Positions 8,356-17,535 of a DNA stretch of 64,000 bases are shown piece by piece. The position numbers and the translations under genes were made by a program. The stretch lies in the NCBI RefSeq assembly GCF_032268605.1, contig NZ_CP130318.1, forward strand, positions 4,283,913-4,347,912, given 5' to 3'. Numbering within the stretch: position 1 is the stretch's first letter; every line of letters begins with the position of its first letter. The DNA is from Paenibacillus aurantius. Lineage in GTDB: Bacteria > Bacillota > Bacilli > Paenibacillales > NBRC-103111. Under the pieces are notes generated by a model. The model searched no databases and was not told where the DNA came from. It worked only from the letters and a program-made list of their open reading frames with translations.

Positions 8356-10515
8356 ATGAAAACATTGGTACTAGCCGAAAAACCGAGTGTCGCCAAGGAA
8401 TTGGCCCGGGTTCTCGGAAGCACTCAGAAGCATAAAGCGTATTTCGAAGGCCCCCGCTACGTCGTCACCTGGGCGCTCGGTCATCTCGTGACCTTGGCGG
8501 AGCCGGAAGATTACGACCACAAGTACAAAACGTGGAACCTCGACGATCTGCCCATCCTCCCGGGACGGATGAAGCTGAAGGTCATCAAGGAAACGTCGCA
8601 TCAATTCCGGGCGATCGAGCAGCTGTGCCGCCGTTCCGACCTCGGGGAGCTCGTCATTGCGACCGATGCGGGACGCGAGGGCGAGCTGGTGGCCCGCTGG
8701 ATCATGGAGCTCGTCAACTGGAAAAAGCCGTTCAAACGGCTGTGGATCTCCTCCCAGACGGACAAAGCCATCCAGGACGGGTTCGCCCAGCTGAAGCCCG
8801 GTCACGATTATGACCGCCTGTACCAATCCGCCGTGTGCCGGTCGGAGGCCGACTGGCTCATCGGGTTGAACATTACCCGGGCGCTCACGAGCAAATACAA
8901 TGCGCAGCTGGCGGCAGGCCGGGTGCAGACCCCAACGCTTGCCACAATGATCCGGCGCGAGCAGGAGATCAAGAGCTTCCAGCAGGTGGAATATTGGACC
9001 GTTTCGGCGGATTTCGAGACGTTTCAGGCCCAATGGCGCCATCCTTCGAACGGGGAAGCCCGGATCTTCGATAAGGCCAAAGCAGAGGACATCCGCAGCC
9101 GGCTGACCGGCAAGCAGGCCCAGGTGGTATCCATCCAGAAAACCGACAAAACGGTGCCCCCGCCCCTCGCCTACGACCTGACGGAGCTGCAGCGTGACGC
9201 CAACAAGCGATACGGCTTCTCGGCCAAGCAAACCTCGAACCTTCTGCAGAAGCTGTACGAGCAGCACAAGCTCGTCACCTACCCGCGTACGGATTCCCGT
9301 TACCTGACATCGGATATGGTGCCGACGCTGAAGGGGCGGTTGGAGAGCATTGCCTTCGGGCCTTACGCCTCCCTGGCCAGGACTATTCTTAAGAAGCCGT
9401 TGAACGTAACGAAACGGATTGCCGACGACAGCAAGGTCAGCGACCATCATGCGATTATCCCGACGGAGCAGTATTTGCAGCTGGGCGCGCTGAGCAGCGA
9501 TGAACGGAAGCTTTACGACCTGATCGCCCGGCGTTTTATCGCTCTGTTTTACCCGCCCCTGCGTTATGAGCAAACGAGCCTCGTTCTTGAAGCCGGAGGA
9601 GAGAAGCTGTATGCGTCCGGCAAAGTGATCCAGGACCACGGCTGGAAGGAAGTATACGGCGCGAGCGACTTCATCGATCCGGATTCTGATGAAGACGGGG
9701 ACGACAGCAGCGAACGGGACGGCGGAAAGTCCGGCGATCAAACGCTGCCTCCCGTCCAGAAGGGCGACAAGCTTCCCGTGAAACGCAGCAGCGAACGCAG
9801 CCAGTACACCAAGCCTCCGGCCCGGTACACGGAAGCCTCCCTGCTCAGCCAGATGGAGAAAAACAGCCTCGGCACCCCCGCCACCCGCGCGGATATTATC
9901 GAGAAGCTGCTGAACACGGATACCATTCAGCGCCAAGGCAGCCATCTCGTCCCTACCGGCAAAGGGCTCCAGCTGATCGAGCTGGCGGCCGAGGACCTCC
10001 GCTCTCAAGAGCTGACCGCCCGTTGGGAGCAGGAGCTCGAACGGATCGCCAAGGGCCAGGGAAGCATGAAGACTTTCCTCGAAGGCATCCGCGAGCAGAC
10101 GATCCGTATGGTCCAGGACGTCAAGAAAAGCACGGCCGACTATAAGCCTCACAACCTGACGCACAGCCACTGTCCGGAGTGCCAAGCCCTGCTTCAGGAA
10201 GTCAAAAGCAAGCGAGGCCGCACGCTCGTTTGCTCCAACCGGGAATGCGGCTACCGCCGCTCGGCCGACCCGGTGCTCTTGAACAAGCGCTGCCCGCAAT
10301 GCCATAAAAAAATGGAGGTCCACACGGGCAAGGCCGGCCGGTACGCCCAGTGCCGCGGATGTAACGTGGTCGAGGTACTCGACAACGAGGGCGGTGGCCG
10401 CAAGGCCGCCAAGACGAACCGCGCCCTGGTCAACCAGTACGCCGATCAGGCGCCGCTCTCGAACCCGCTTGCCGAAGCCCTGAAAGCGGCCATGGACAAG
10501 AACAAGGAAAAGTAG
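8356..10515 (+). CDS. topB: DNA topoisomerase III
   Basis: A type IA topoisomerase of 719 residues, which cuts and rejoins one DNA strand through a 5'-phosphotyrosine and decatenates replication intermediates. The N-terminal Toprim domain is visible (LVLAEKPSVAKELARVLG near residue 5, then a DAGREGELVARWI block near residue 105). The catalytic tyrosine lies in VTYPRTDSRYL at about residue 313, and GTPATRADIIEKL follows near 505. The C-terminus carries Cys pairs of a zinc-ribbon type (CPEC, CSNREC, CPQCHKKM, CRGC). Length and order fit Bacillus TopB. A plain terminator follows, so the gene appears to be monocistronic. Confidence 0.95.
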   Translation: MKTLVLAEKPSVAKELARVLGSTQKHKAYFEGPRYVVTWALGHLVTLAEPEDYDHKYKTWNLDDLPILPGRMKLKVIKETSHQFRAIEQLCRRSDLGELVIATDAGREGELVARWIMELVNWKKPFKRLWISSQTDKAIQDGFAQLKPGHDYDRLYQSAVCRSEADWLIGLNITRALTSKYNAQLAAGRVQTPTLATMIRREQEIKSFQQVEYWTVSADFETFQAQWRHPSNGEARIFDKAKAEDIRSRLTGKQAQVVSIQKTDKTVPPPLAYDLTELQRDANKRYGFSAKQTSNLLQKLYEQHKLVTYPRTDSRYLTSDMVPTLKGRLESIAFGPYASLARTILKKPLNVTKRIADDSKVSDHHAIIPTEQYLQLGALSSDERKLYDLIARRFIALFYPPLRYEQTSLVLEAGGEKLYASGKVIQDHGWKEVYGASDFIDPDSDEDGDDSSERDGGKSGDQTLPPVQKGDKLPVKRSSERSQYTKPPARYTEASLLSQMEKNSLGTPATRADIIEKLLNTDTIQRQGSHLVPTGKGLQLIELAAEDLRSQELTARWEQELERIAKGQGSMKTFLEGIREQTIRMVQDVKKSTADYKPHNLTHSHCPECQALLQEVKSKRGRTLVCSNRECGYRRSADPVLLNKRCPQCHKKMEVHTGKAGRYAQCRGCNVVEVLDNEGGGRKAAKTNRALVNQYADQAPLSNPLAEALKAAMDKNKEK

Positions 10516-10544
10516 CTTCACGCCAGGCACTGCCCCATTAAGAA

Positions 10545-10590
10545 AAGAAGCCGAAGACTACCCGTTAAGGAGGTTTTCGGCTTCTTCTTT
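10545..10590 (+). terminator. rho-independent terminator after topB
   Basis: GAAGCCGAA pairs with TTCGGCTTC across a loop of about 20 bases, followed by TTCTTT. It lies 30 bp after the topB stop. Confidence 0.75.
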
Positions 10591-10751
10591 GAGCTGTGCG
10601 GGAACCGGCGTATCCATTATCTAACGAAAAGGCAGGCCTGCATGGCATTAGAGACTTGGGGTTTAACGTGGCACTATTCGCGTGGAGAGCTCAGGGCAAG
10701 AAGGGCGGTCAAGAGACCCAGCCCTTACCGGCCTTCCAACCCACCGTCTCC

Positions 10752-12320
10752 TTACAACTTCCGCGAAGTAACCTTCGCTTGCATGAACAGCGGAAGGTAA
10801 TCCGGACCCCCGGCCTTCGAATCCGTGCCGGACAGGTTGAAGCCCCCGAACGGATGCACGCCGACGAACGCTCCCGTGCATTTGCGGTTAAAGTACAGGT
10901 TGCCGCAGTGCATCGTTTCCATCGCTTCTTGGATCCGGCTTTCATCCGTGGAGAAGAACGCTCCGGTCAGCCCGAACTCCGTCTCGTTGTAGATCTGGAT
11001 GCCCTCCCTCCAATCCGAAGCCTTGGCAATGGCCAGGACGGGACCAAAGATTTCCTCCTGCATGATCCGGGCTTTCCCATCGACGTCAGCGAATACCGTG
11101 GGCTGAAGGAAATATCCCCCGCCTTCTGCTGCAGCCCCTCCCGTCAACAGACGGCCTTCTCCTTTGCCGATGTCGATGTAGCTCAGAATCTTCTCGTAGG
11201 AGCTGCGGTCGATCACGGGTCCGATCGCGTGATTTTCCTCGGGGAGACCCACCGACAGGGCCCGGGTCCGCTCCACCACCTTGGCCACGACCTCGTCATA
11301 GACGGCCTCCACGACAATGGCCCGCGAGCCCGCCGAGCACTTCTGGCCCTGAAAGCCGAAGGCCGAGGCCACAATGGCTTGAGCCGCCGCATCAAGGTCC
11401 GCCGTCTCGTCGACGACGATGCCGTCCTTGCCCCCCATTTCGGCGACCAGCCGCTTGATCCAGATCTGTCCGGCGGGAGTATCGGCCGCCAGCCGGTTGA
11501 TATGCAGCCCGACCTCCTTGGAGCCGGTAAAGCTGATAAAGCGCGTTTGGGGATGGGAGGTCAAGTAATCCCCGATCTCTCCCCCGCTTCCGGGCAAATA
11601 GTGGAGTACTCCGGGGGGCAGCCCCGCTTCCCTCATGAGCTCATAAAAGTGATAGGCGATCACGGGAGTCGTCGAGGCCGGCTTCAGCACGACCGTATTT
11701 CCCGTGACGACGGCCGCCGCCGTCATACCGGCGCAGATCGCAAGCGGAAAATTCCACGGCGGAATGACAATGCCTACGCCAAGCGGAATGTAAGTCATCC
11801 GGTTGGTTTCCCCCGCTATTCGGACCAGCGGCCGGCTGTCCGCCAGCTCCTCGAGCCTCAGCATCTCGCGCGCATAGTACTCCAGGAAATCGATGGCTTC
11901 CGCCGTGTCGGCATCGGCTTCGGACCAGTTTTTGCCGGCCTCCACTATCATCCAAGCGGAGAAGATATGCTTCCTCTCCCTCAACAAAGAAGCCGCCTCC
12001 AGCAAATAGGCGGCCCTTTCCGCCGCCGGGACCCGCTTCCACCACTCGAAGGCCGCCGCCGCTTCTCCCATCGCCTCTTCCGCGAGCTTACGGTCGGCCC
12101 GGCTGACCCGTCCGATGACCTCGTCTGGCCGGGCCGGGTTGCTCGACACAATCTTTTCCTCCGTGTACATCGTCCGGCTTCCGAGCCGGAGGGGGTACTC
12201 CCTTCCGAGCCGGCTTCGTACGGCGCGGATGGCCTCTTCCATCGCCCGCCACTCCCTTTCCTGCCCAAAATCCGTTAAGGGCTCGTTGGCGAAGGGAGTC
12301 AGCCCGTCTTTATCCGCCAT
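10752..12320 (-). CDS. rocA: 1-pyrroline-5-carboxylate (glutamate semialdehyde) dehydrogenase
   Basis: A 522-residue aldehyde dehydrogenase that oxidises L-glutamate gamma-semialdehyde to glutamate with NAD+, the second step of proline catabolism and the last of arginine catabolism. Visible motifs are the cofactor segment GVGIVIPPWNFPLAI (near 170), the catalytic Glu in VAEMGGKDGIVV (near 290), the catalytic Cys in FGFQGQKCSAGSR (near 325) and EEIFGPVLA. Length and motifs fit the RocA subgroup rather than generic ALDHs. GGAGGAGAGG precedes the ATG. No putB/fadM or rocR-like gene lies beside it, so regulation is not visible here. Confidence 0.93.
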   Translation of the reverse strand: MADKDGLTPFANEPLTDFGQEREWRAMEEAIRAVRSRLGREYPLRLGSRTMYTEEKIVSSNPARPDEVIGRVSRADRKLAEEAMGEAAAAFEWWKRVPAAERAAYLLEAASLLRERKHIFSAWMIVEAGKNWSEADADTAEAIDFLEYYAREMLRLEELADSRPLVRIAGETNRMTYIPLGVGIVIPPWNFPLAICAGMTAAAVVTGNTVVLKPASTTPVIAYHFYELMREAGLPPGVLHYLPGSGGEIGDYLTSHPQTRFISFTGSKEVGLHINRLAADTPAGQIWIKRLVAEMGGKDGIVVDETADLDAAAQAIVASAFGFQGQKCSAGSRAIVVEAVYDEVVAKVVERTRALSVGLPEENHAIGPVIDRSSYEKILSYIDIGKGEGRLLTGGAAAEGGGYFLQPTVFADVDGKARIMQEEIFGPVLAIAKASDWREGIQIYNETEFGLTGAFFSTDESRIQEAMETMHCGNLYFNRKCTGAFVGVHPFGGFNLSGTDSKAGGPDYLPLFMQAKVTSRKL

Positions 12321-12466
12321 GCTTTCCTCTCCTCCCTGCTCGGCTTCCTGGGGAAGCCTTCCTTCTTAAGCGTATGCGGAATGCTCGGACTACCTGACTA
12401 CTGCCGCAGCCGGCCTTTTACAAGCCGGAGGAAAGGAAATCCTGGTATGCAGTTTTTCGGACCGGG

Positions 12467-13699
12467 CTAAGCGGACTTCTCCTGAACCGCCGGAGGGGCC
12501 TGACGTACCGGAGCAGCAAGACGGCTGCCCGCCGCGTAGAAATACGAGCCGCCGAGCGTAACGGCCGCCATGGTCAGAAACAAAGGGGATCCCCCATAGT
12601 GGGAGAGAAGATAGCCGCCCGCAAGCGGTCCGACGAAGTGGCCGATGTTCGTGAACGTCTGCGCTCCGAAATACGTCCCGCGCATGCCTTCCGGCGCGAG
12701 CTTGTCCACCAGCAGATTGCCCGCAGGGTAGGTCAAGATTTCGCCTAAGGTGAAGACGACCATAGCCGCGATGAAACCGACGGCTCCGCTGGACAGCGAG
12801 AAGCCGACAATTCCCAGCGCGAACAGGACATTCCCCGTCACAATAGCGGCGAGAGGCGTTCGCTTGGCGGCCCACGAGGAAAGCGGAAGCTGGAGGACGA
12901 TGACGACGAGGGCATTAACGGTCATGAGCCACCCGAACAGCTCCACTCCATGCGCTACGCTGTTCCGCAAGTATTGCGATAACGTGACGGTCATCTGCGA
13001 ATACCCCATGGCCCCCAGAATGCCTCCCGCTATATACAGACGGAAAGGACCGTCCCGGCGGATGACATTCCAGGCGGATTGGAAGCTTACCGGGGCTTTG
13101 GCGTTTCCTTCGATTTTCCGGATGCCAAAACGGGCCAGAAGCACGAAAAGAATCAACGCGTACAGCAGGTACACGAGGCCCGTCAGGAAGAAGGGCAGCG
13201 ACCCGTTCACGGTCCCGAAATACGCTCCGGCGAGCGGTCCCACCGCTCCCCCTATGTTAATGGACATGTACCGCAGGGAAAAAACTTTATACCGTTTCGA
13301 AGGCTCCGTCAGGTCCGCCATGAGAGCTTGGGAGACGGGCTCGTAAAACGATTTGCACAGTCCGTTCAATAGGTTCAGAACCAGGAACAGGACCGGCTCC
13401 CGAACCAGGGCGAAGCCGATAAAGACGACCGCCCAGCCGAATAACGCGGCGAGCATCACCCCTTTGCGCCCGAGCTTGTCCGATAGCGTACCCCCGATGA
13501 AGCCCCCGACGGTTCCGGCGAGAGAGCCGGCCCCGATGACGAAGCCGATCAGAACCGCTGAGGCCTCCGTATGGGCGGCCAGGTACAGCGCGAGAAAGGG
13601 CATGCTCATGGTGGAGGCGGTGCGCGCCAGCACCGTTCCGATCAGCAGAATATGAACAACCGGGTGATACGAATGAAGAAAACGGCGGATGCGATTCAA
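12467..13699 (-). CDS. MFS transporter (drug-efflux type)
   Basis: A 410-residue membrane protein with about 12 hydrophobic segments. The MFS loop 2-3 motif is present (GGTLSDKLGRKGVML, residues about 68-82). It resembles YttB/MdtH-like exporters of the DHA1 group. The substrate cannot be read from the sequence. Translation probably starts at TTG, since AAGGAG sits nine bases upstream and no better start is near. It lies 146 bp beyond the start of rocA on the same strand and could be transcribed through into rocA. Confidence 0.85.
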   Translation of the reverse strand: MNRIRRFLHSYHPVVHILLIGTVLARTASTMSMPFLALYLAAHTEASAVLIGFVIGAGSLAGTVGGFIGGTLSDKLGRKGVMLAALFGWAVVFIGFALVREPVLFLVLNLLNGLCKSFYEPVSQALMADLTEPSKRYKVFSLRYMSINIGGAVGPLAGAYFGTVNGSLPFFLTGLVYLLYALILFVLLARFGIRKIEGNAKAPVSFQSAWNVIRRDGPFRLYIAGGILGAMGYSQMTVTLSQYLRNSVAHGVELFGWLMTVNALVVIVLQLPLSSWAAKRTPLAAIVTGNVLFALGIVGFSLSSGAVGFIAAMVVFTLGEILTYPAGNLLVDKLAPEGMRGTYFGAQTFTNIGHFVGPLAGGYLLSHYGGSPLFLTMAAVTLGGSYFYAAGSRLAAPVRQAPPAVQEKSA

Positions 13700-13766
13700 G
13701 GGACAGGACTCCTTCGTTCAAGTTCTAATGATAGTTGAGAATGCCAGGCTTTGGACGAAAGACCTG

Positions 13767-13815
13767 AAAAAAAGCCCCCGGCCGTCTCCCAAGGGAGCAG
13801 GCGGCCGAAAGCTTT
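13767..13815 (-). terminator. rho-independent terminator after the DUF2935 gene
   Basis: On the minus strand a stem of CGGCCG pairs (with an inner CTCCC/GGGAG stem) runs into GGGGGCTTTTTTT, just beyond the stop codon at 13828. Confidence 0.7.
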
Positions 13816-13827
13816 GAAACCGATTGG

Positions 13828-14643
13828 TTACGCTTCGATACGGGGTTTGGCCGGATCGCAGGAAGGATTTTTCGTTTCCGCCACCAGGGCGAGCTTCGTC
13901 AAGTAATAGCATTCTTCCCTGGCCATATGGTCCGCCATTAACGGAGTCAGCGTGCCGAGCAGCTCCGCCCGAAGCCCCATTTCCTCCAGCTCCTTCAGAA
14001 ACTCCCGGAACAGGAGCATTTCGAGCTCGACCTGCTTGTTAAAGCGGGAGAGCGCGGGAAAATGGGCGAGATGGGTCCGCATGTACCCGGCCAGCTCGAA
14101 GGCCTTCAAGTAAAATTCTTCAAAATGCTTCGTGAACGAATCGCTGAGCTCCTTGACCCGTTTCTCCGTCAGGTCGAGCTTTGAGGAGATGGTGGCCGAA
14201 TGCCCGTATGCATCGTCCAGCCATAGAAGATGGAGGTGCAGGGCACTCGCGGGAGGCGCAGGTTCGCCCGCCGTAAGGGGAACGAGAATCTTCAAATACT
14301 CCTCCACCTCGTTCACCATATGATTATAGAAGGTTGGCGGCAGATGGGAAGCCAGGCCTCCCGTCAGCTGCCTTTGGAGCAGGTGCAGCTTGAAGCCGCG
14401 AAGCTCCGACGCTTTCTCCGACGCCTGTCGGGATAAAGCCATCACGTTTGCCCGGTCCGGGGGAAGGGTACGGGCTTGGGCCAGCAGGGCGTCAAAGGTT
14501 TGCACGAATTCATGGGCACGCCGGATTTCCAAGGCTTCCTTAGGAGGCAGAGAATCCCGGATAAACCTTCCGTGATCCCCCAGCACCTGCAGCCAGAAGC
14601 GGTGTTCCGTCAATGCCGATTCTACATAGCCCTTTTCGGTCAT
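13828..14643 (-). CDS. DUF2935 domain protein (hemerythrin-like helical repeats)
   Basis: A 271-residue soluble, mainly helical protein with two copies of the DUF2935 fold. His and Glu residues recur in helix pairs: LTEHRFWLQVLGDHGRFI near residue 10, E..F..T near 70, HLHLLWLDDAYGHSATI near 135 and LMADHMAREECYYLTKL near 235. The spacing suggests a di-metal (probably di-iron or manganese) site, as proposed for this family. The function is not established. A strong GGAGG lies before the ATG. It is a single gene with its own terminator, beside a block of putative metal-handling genes. Confidence 0.8.
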   Translation of the reverse strand: MTEKGYVESALTEHRFWLQVLGDHGRFIRDSLPPKEALEIRRAHEFVQTFDALLAQARTLPPDRANVMALSRQASEKASELRGFKLHLLQRQLTGGLASHLPPTFYNHMVNEVEEYLKILVPLTAGEPAPPASALHLHLLWLDDAYGHSATISSKLDLTEKRVKELSDSFTKHFEEFYLKAFELAGYMRTHLAHFPALSRFNKQVELEMLLFREFLKELEEMGLRAELLGTLTPLMADHMAREECYYLTKLALVAETKNPSCDPAKPRIEA

Positions 14644-14837
14644 ATCGTCCTCCTTGAGCCTTATTCAGCACGTTTGCTTTCTTCAAGCAGAATATGTGCA
14701 TGCGCCCAAGAAGGTGAATGGGAAGTAGCCTTACCGGTAGATCCGCCTTTGACTCCGTTTCCAAGCCGCAGGTACTGCTCTCCGGATACGGCTTTGTCCC
14801 TTCACATACGAAGGATAGGGGAAACGGACGATGAGCT

Positions 14838-15992
14838 TTAATCTCCGCCTCCGCCGCAGCCCGAGCCGCAGCTTGAAGAGGAGCAGCTCGATCCGCTGTC
14901 ATGGCCGCCGGAGTGGCCTCCGCCCGAGTCATGTCCCCCATGATGCCCGTCCTGATGCTGGTGGCTGTGATTACCGTGATGCTGGGAGCCTTGTCCCCCG
15001 TCGTGGTGGTGATCGTGCTTATGGCTGCGGTCCTCTCCCCAAGAGCCGGAGTCGGAGGAATAATAGCCCCCGGAATCGGAGCTTGTTGTCGATGCCGCCG
15101 CCTGACGGCTTCTCTGCTCCTCCGCCATAAGCTCCTCCATCTGTTTATCATAGCGGCTGGGGGATTCCCAGGAATACAGCAGCATGGCATTCGCGAGCAG
15201 ATAAGCGTACCCGTCGCTGTACCGGTCCTTAGAAGCGGCCTCAGAGCGAAAGGATGCCCGGTCCCTCTCCCTGAGCTGGATTCTGGCCTTCTCTACCAGA
15301 AGATCGGCGGTGCGGGCGATCTCCTCGAAACGGTCGACATGACGGCCGTTGAAGAGCAGGTCCTTCAGCTCCTCCGGCGTTCCCTCGCTGATCCGCTTCA
15401 GCCTGGCTCTATCCAGCGGATGGCGGTAGAAATCATTCCAAATCTGGCCGCTGTATGGCGTGAGGACGAAGAGCTGGGTGTACACCCAATCGAACCACGC
15501 CCTTTCCCCCGGCATCGGCTCGTAATCGGAATGGGGGGAATGATGAACCGGCGAACCGGTAAAGGCTTCCCCGAAGCTCTGGTACTCCCTCGTAAAGAGC
15601 AGCATCTCGTGCCAGACATCATCCACCCGGCTGCTGAACATAGGGACCTGCTTCAGGATGGCCGTCAGCATAAAATAACGCTTCAGCTCGAAGAACAGGC
15701 AGTCGTATTCATTGGCCCGGATGGCAGGGTGCTTTGCCATTACCCGCTGCTTCAGCTTGTTCTGAAATTCGGCATCCAGCGCCTGGTTAAGCCTCTGCTC
15801 CATCGCTTTGAGGGGAACGCCCGGTCGGAGCCCGAGTCCCTCCGGAAGAACGGCGGCCCGGTATTGCACCTGCTTCCGGGCGGGACGCCGCTTGCTTCCC
15901 CCTTTGTAGATGGACCCATTCCGTTTGCGGGTTCTTGGTAACACAACGCCGAAAACGATTAGGGCGACAACAAGAACAATGAAAAACGTCAC
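14838..15992 (-). CDS. membrane-anchored GRDP-like protein with His/Gly/Cys-rich tail
   Basis: A 384-residue protein with one N-terminal membrane helix (residues 3-19) followed by a basic stretch. The central region (about 90-230) contains SRVDDVWHEMLLFTREY and a following VHH pair, which recalls the DUF1399/glycine-rich-domain proteins (D-x-x-W-H-x-x-L). The last 90 residues are low complexity, rich in Ser, Gly, His and Asp, and end in CSSSSCGSGCGGGGD. Such a tail should bind transition metals. The start is GTG with GGAGGAG seven bases ahead. It lies directly downstream of the iron-permease gene on the same strand, with a terminator in between. Metal storage or handling is inference. Confidence 0.65.
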   Translation of the reverse strand: MTFFIVLVVALIVFGVVLPRTRKRNGSIYKGGSKRRPARKQVQYRAAVLPEGLGLRPGVPLKAMEQRLNQALDAEFQNKLKQRVMAKHPAIRANEYDCLFFELKRYFMLTAILKQVPMFSSRVDDVWHEMLLFTREYQSFGEAFTGSPVHHSPHSDYEPMPGERAWFDWVYTQLFVLTPYSGQIWNDFYRHPLDRARLKRISEGTPEELKDLLFNGRHVDRFEEIARTADLLVEKARIQLRERDRASFRSEAASKDRYSDGYAYLLANAMLLYSWESPSRYDKQMEELMAEEQRSRQAAASTTSSDSGGYYSSDSGSWGEDRSHKHDHHHDGGQGSQHHGNHSHQHQDGHHGGHDSGGGHSGGHDSGSSCSSSSCGSGCGGGGD

Positions 15993-16063
15993 GGCTTCTC
16001 CTCCGTTTTTTGCTTAGATTATAACACGTGACGGAAGCCGAGAAAATCGAACAACGGTTAATA

Positions 16064-16091
16064 CAAAAACCCCCATCCTCGGATAGGGGTT
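16064..16091 (-). terminator. terminator overlapping the end of the FTR1 gene
   Basis: On the minus strand AACCCC-T-ATCC pairs with GGAT-GGGGGTT, then TTTTT. The stop codon of the permease gene lies in the stem. Confidence 0.6.
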
Positions 16092-16893
16092 AAAGGTTAA
16101 GCTGCTGTTTCATCCGGCTGTCCCGGGTCCGGCTCCAGATCGTGAGCGAGGCGAGGAAAACGAGCAGGACCGCTTGGGCTAAGGCGATTTCCGATGTCGG
16201 GTATAAGGCAAGCGTCGGCAAGTCCGGCAGCCAGGATACTTTGGTTTCGCGCAGGTAGCCGGCCTCTTGCAGCCCATGGATGCCGGTTCCGAGAAACTTG
16301 ACCCCGAGGTAGACTACCAGAATGCCGGATAAGGCATTCACCGGGCGGACCGGCAGGGGGATTCCTTTTTTTACCGCTAGGTAAGCCACAGCTGCCCACA
16401 ACGCGAGAACAAGGCCCGTCCCGGCGGCCAGGCTGGTCCTGTCAATCGAGGAGGCGAGTCCGGCAAAGCATAGGACACTCTCCATCCCTTCCCGGAACAC
16501 CGCCCCGAACGCCAGCAAAGCAAGCGAGGCAAAGCTTCCCGACGTCAACGCATTGGAGCTTCGGTGGCTGATGTCCTGACGCCGGCAGGCCAGGCTGTAC
16601 CGGCTGCGCATCCACAGGCTTAAATGAAGCAGCATAGCGGCGGCAAACAGCCCGGTAACCCCCGAGGTCAGATAGGGATTCAGCAGAAACCTCCCGCTTG
16701 TGAACAGCTCCCGGACGGCCGCTCCGAGGAGCAGGCTCGCCGCGATCCCCGCGCCGGCACCCAGCCAGATCCAGCGGCTCAGCTCCCGCCGGCGGGTTTT
16801 GGTAACGAAGCCGATCAGCAGGATAACGATCAGGAGAGCTTCCCACGCCTCCCTAAGCATGACGGCTATGACATCCACAATGGAATAAGGCAT
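16090..16893 (-). CDS. FTR1-family iron permease-like protein
   Basis: A polytopic membrane protein of 267 residues with about seven helices. Two R-E-x-x-E signatures, REAWE (about residue 14) and REGME (about residue 125), mark the FTR1/EfeU iron permease family, where the acidic residues carry ferric iron through the membrane. The start is taken at the ATG at 16893, which has GGAGG ten bases upstream. A longer in-frame reading up to 17007 is formed by a repeat element and should be ignored. No EfeO or EfeB partner is adjacent. The ferric-reductase-like gene at 17.6-18.2 kb may supply an iron redox function. Confidence 0.8.
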   Translation of the reverse strand: MPYSIVDVIAVMLREAWEALLIVILLIGFVTKTRRRELSRWIWLGAGAGIAASLLLGAAVRELFTSGRFLLNPYLTSGVTGLFAAAMLLHLSLWMRSRYSLACRRQDISHRSSNALTSGSFASLALLAFGAVFREGMESVLCFAGLASSIDRTSLAAGTGLVLALWAAVAYLAVKKGIPLPVRPVNALSGILVVYLGVKFLGTGIHGLQEAGYLRETKVSWLPDLPTLALYPTSEIALAQAVLLVFLASLTIWSRTRDSRMKQQLNL

Positions 16894-16913
16894 GTTGAGC
16901 AACCTCCGGCTAA

Positions 16914-17010
16914 CTAGTGCCTTGTCCGGTAACAAGGTTTGCGAGAAAACCTCCGGATGCGCACGAAATTCGACAGGAAAGCAAAACTTCATTTGCGGAT
17001 AAGGCACTAG
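16914..17010 (+). repeat. MITE-like short repeat, copy A
   Basis: A 97-bp intergenic element bounded by near-perfect 15-bp terminal inverted repeats (CTAGTGCCTTGTCCG at the left, CGGATAAGGCACTAG at the right, one mismatch). The outer CTAG ends also read as a possible target duplication. It aligns over its whole length with the reverse complement of the element at 45166-45260, sharing GAAAACCTC and ATGCGCACGA inside. It has no coding capacity. It lies between signal peptidase and the iron permease. Confidence 0.75.
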
Positions 17011-17016
17011 GCGAGC

Positions 17017-17535
17017 TTAGACTCCTTCCATATGATTGAAAGGGAATACCCGGTAAACGGCCTTTCCGATAATGGATGAAGCCGGGACGAACGGAGTCGG
17101 CCATAGATGGGAGTCGTTGCTCCGGTTGCGGTTGTCGCCCAGGAAGAAATAGCTACCTTCGGGTACCACGACCTTGGCCATACGGTAAGTCATCGTTTCG
17201 TTCAAATAGGGCTCCTCCACCGCCTTGCCGTTGCGGTAGAGCTTGCCGTCCCGGACTTCTATCGTGTCTCCGGGCAGGCCGATCAGGCGCTTGATGAGGA
17301 TTTTGTCGAGGTTCAGCTCTTCGGGAGGCTGGAAAACCACGATATCCCCGAATTTCAAGTCCTCCGGCTTTACCATTTTGTCGATTATCAGGACATCATG
17401 AATGTTCAAGGTCGGGATCATCGAACCGGAAGGGATGTAAGCGGCTTGTCCCACATTGGCTTTAACGAACAGCAGGAAGGCAAGAAACAGGGCATAAGCG
17501 AGATAAGGCTTCGCTTTGCGGATAGCTCGTGACAT
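17017..17535 (-). CDS. lepB: type I signal peptidase
   Basis: A 172-residue membrane-bound serine/lysine protease that removes signal peptides from exported proteins. One N-terminal helix (about residues 10-27) is followed by the catalytic Ser in PSGSMIPTL and the catalytic Lys in KRLIGLPGDTIEV. The C-terminal box FFLGDNRNRSNDS is also present. Length and single helix match the small SipS/SipT type. I place the start at the ATG at 17535, because GAGGAGGGG lies seven bases ahead of it. The ATG 18 bases further upstream overlaps that ribosome site. Confidence 0.92.
   Translation of the reverse strand: MSRAIRKAKPYLAYALFLAFLLFVKANVGQAAYIPSGSMIPTLNIHDVLIIDKMVKPEDLKFGDIVVFQPPEELNLDKILIKRLIGLPGDTIEVRDGKLYRNGKAVEEPYLNETMTYRMAKVVVPEGSYFFLGDNRNRSNDSHLWPTPFVPASSIIGKAVYRVFPFNHMEGV

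Noticed and set aside
8049-8423. Minus-strand frame of 124 codons over the topB start
   Set aside because: Covers the promoter/terminator leader and the start of topB; no ribosome site or motifs.
8371-10530. Open frame antisense to the whole topB gene (719 codons)
   Set aside because: A by-product of the GC-rich codon use of topB; the translation is low in recognisable motifs and lacks a ribosome site.
10596-12278. Long open frame antisense to rocA
   Set aside because: RocA motifs are clear on the minus strand; the plus-strand frame is Arg/Pro/Gly-rich without domains.
16894-17007. N-terminal extension of the FTR1 permease
   Set aside because: The extra 38 codons come from repeat copy A; the inner ATG has a good GGAGG.
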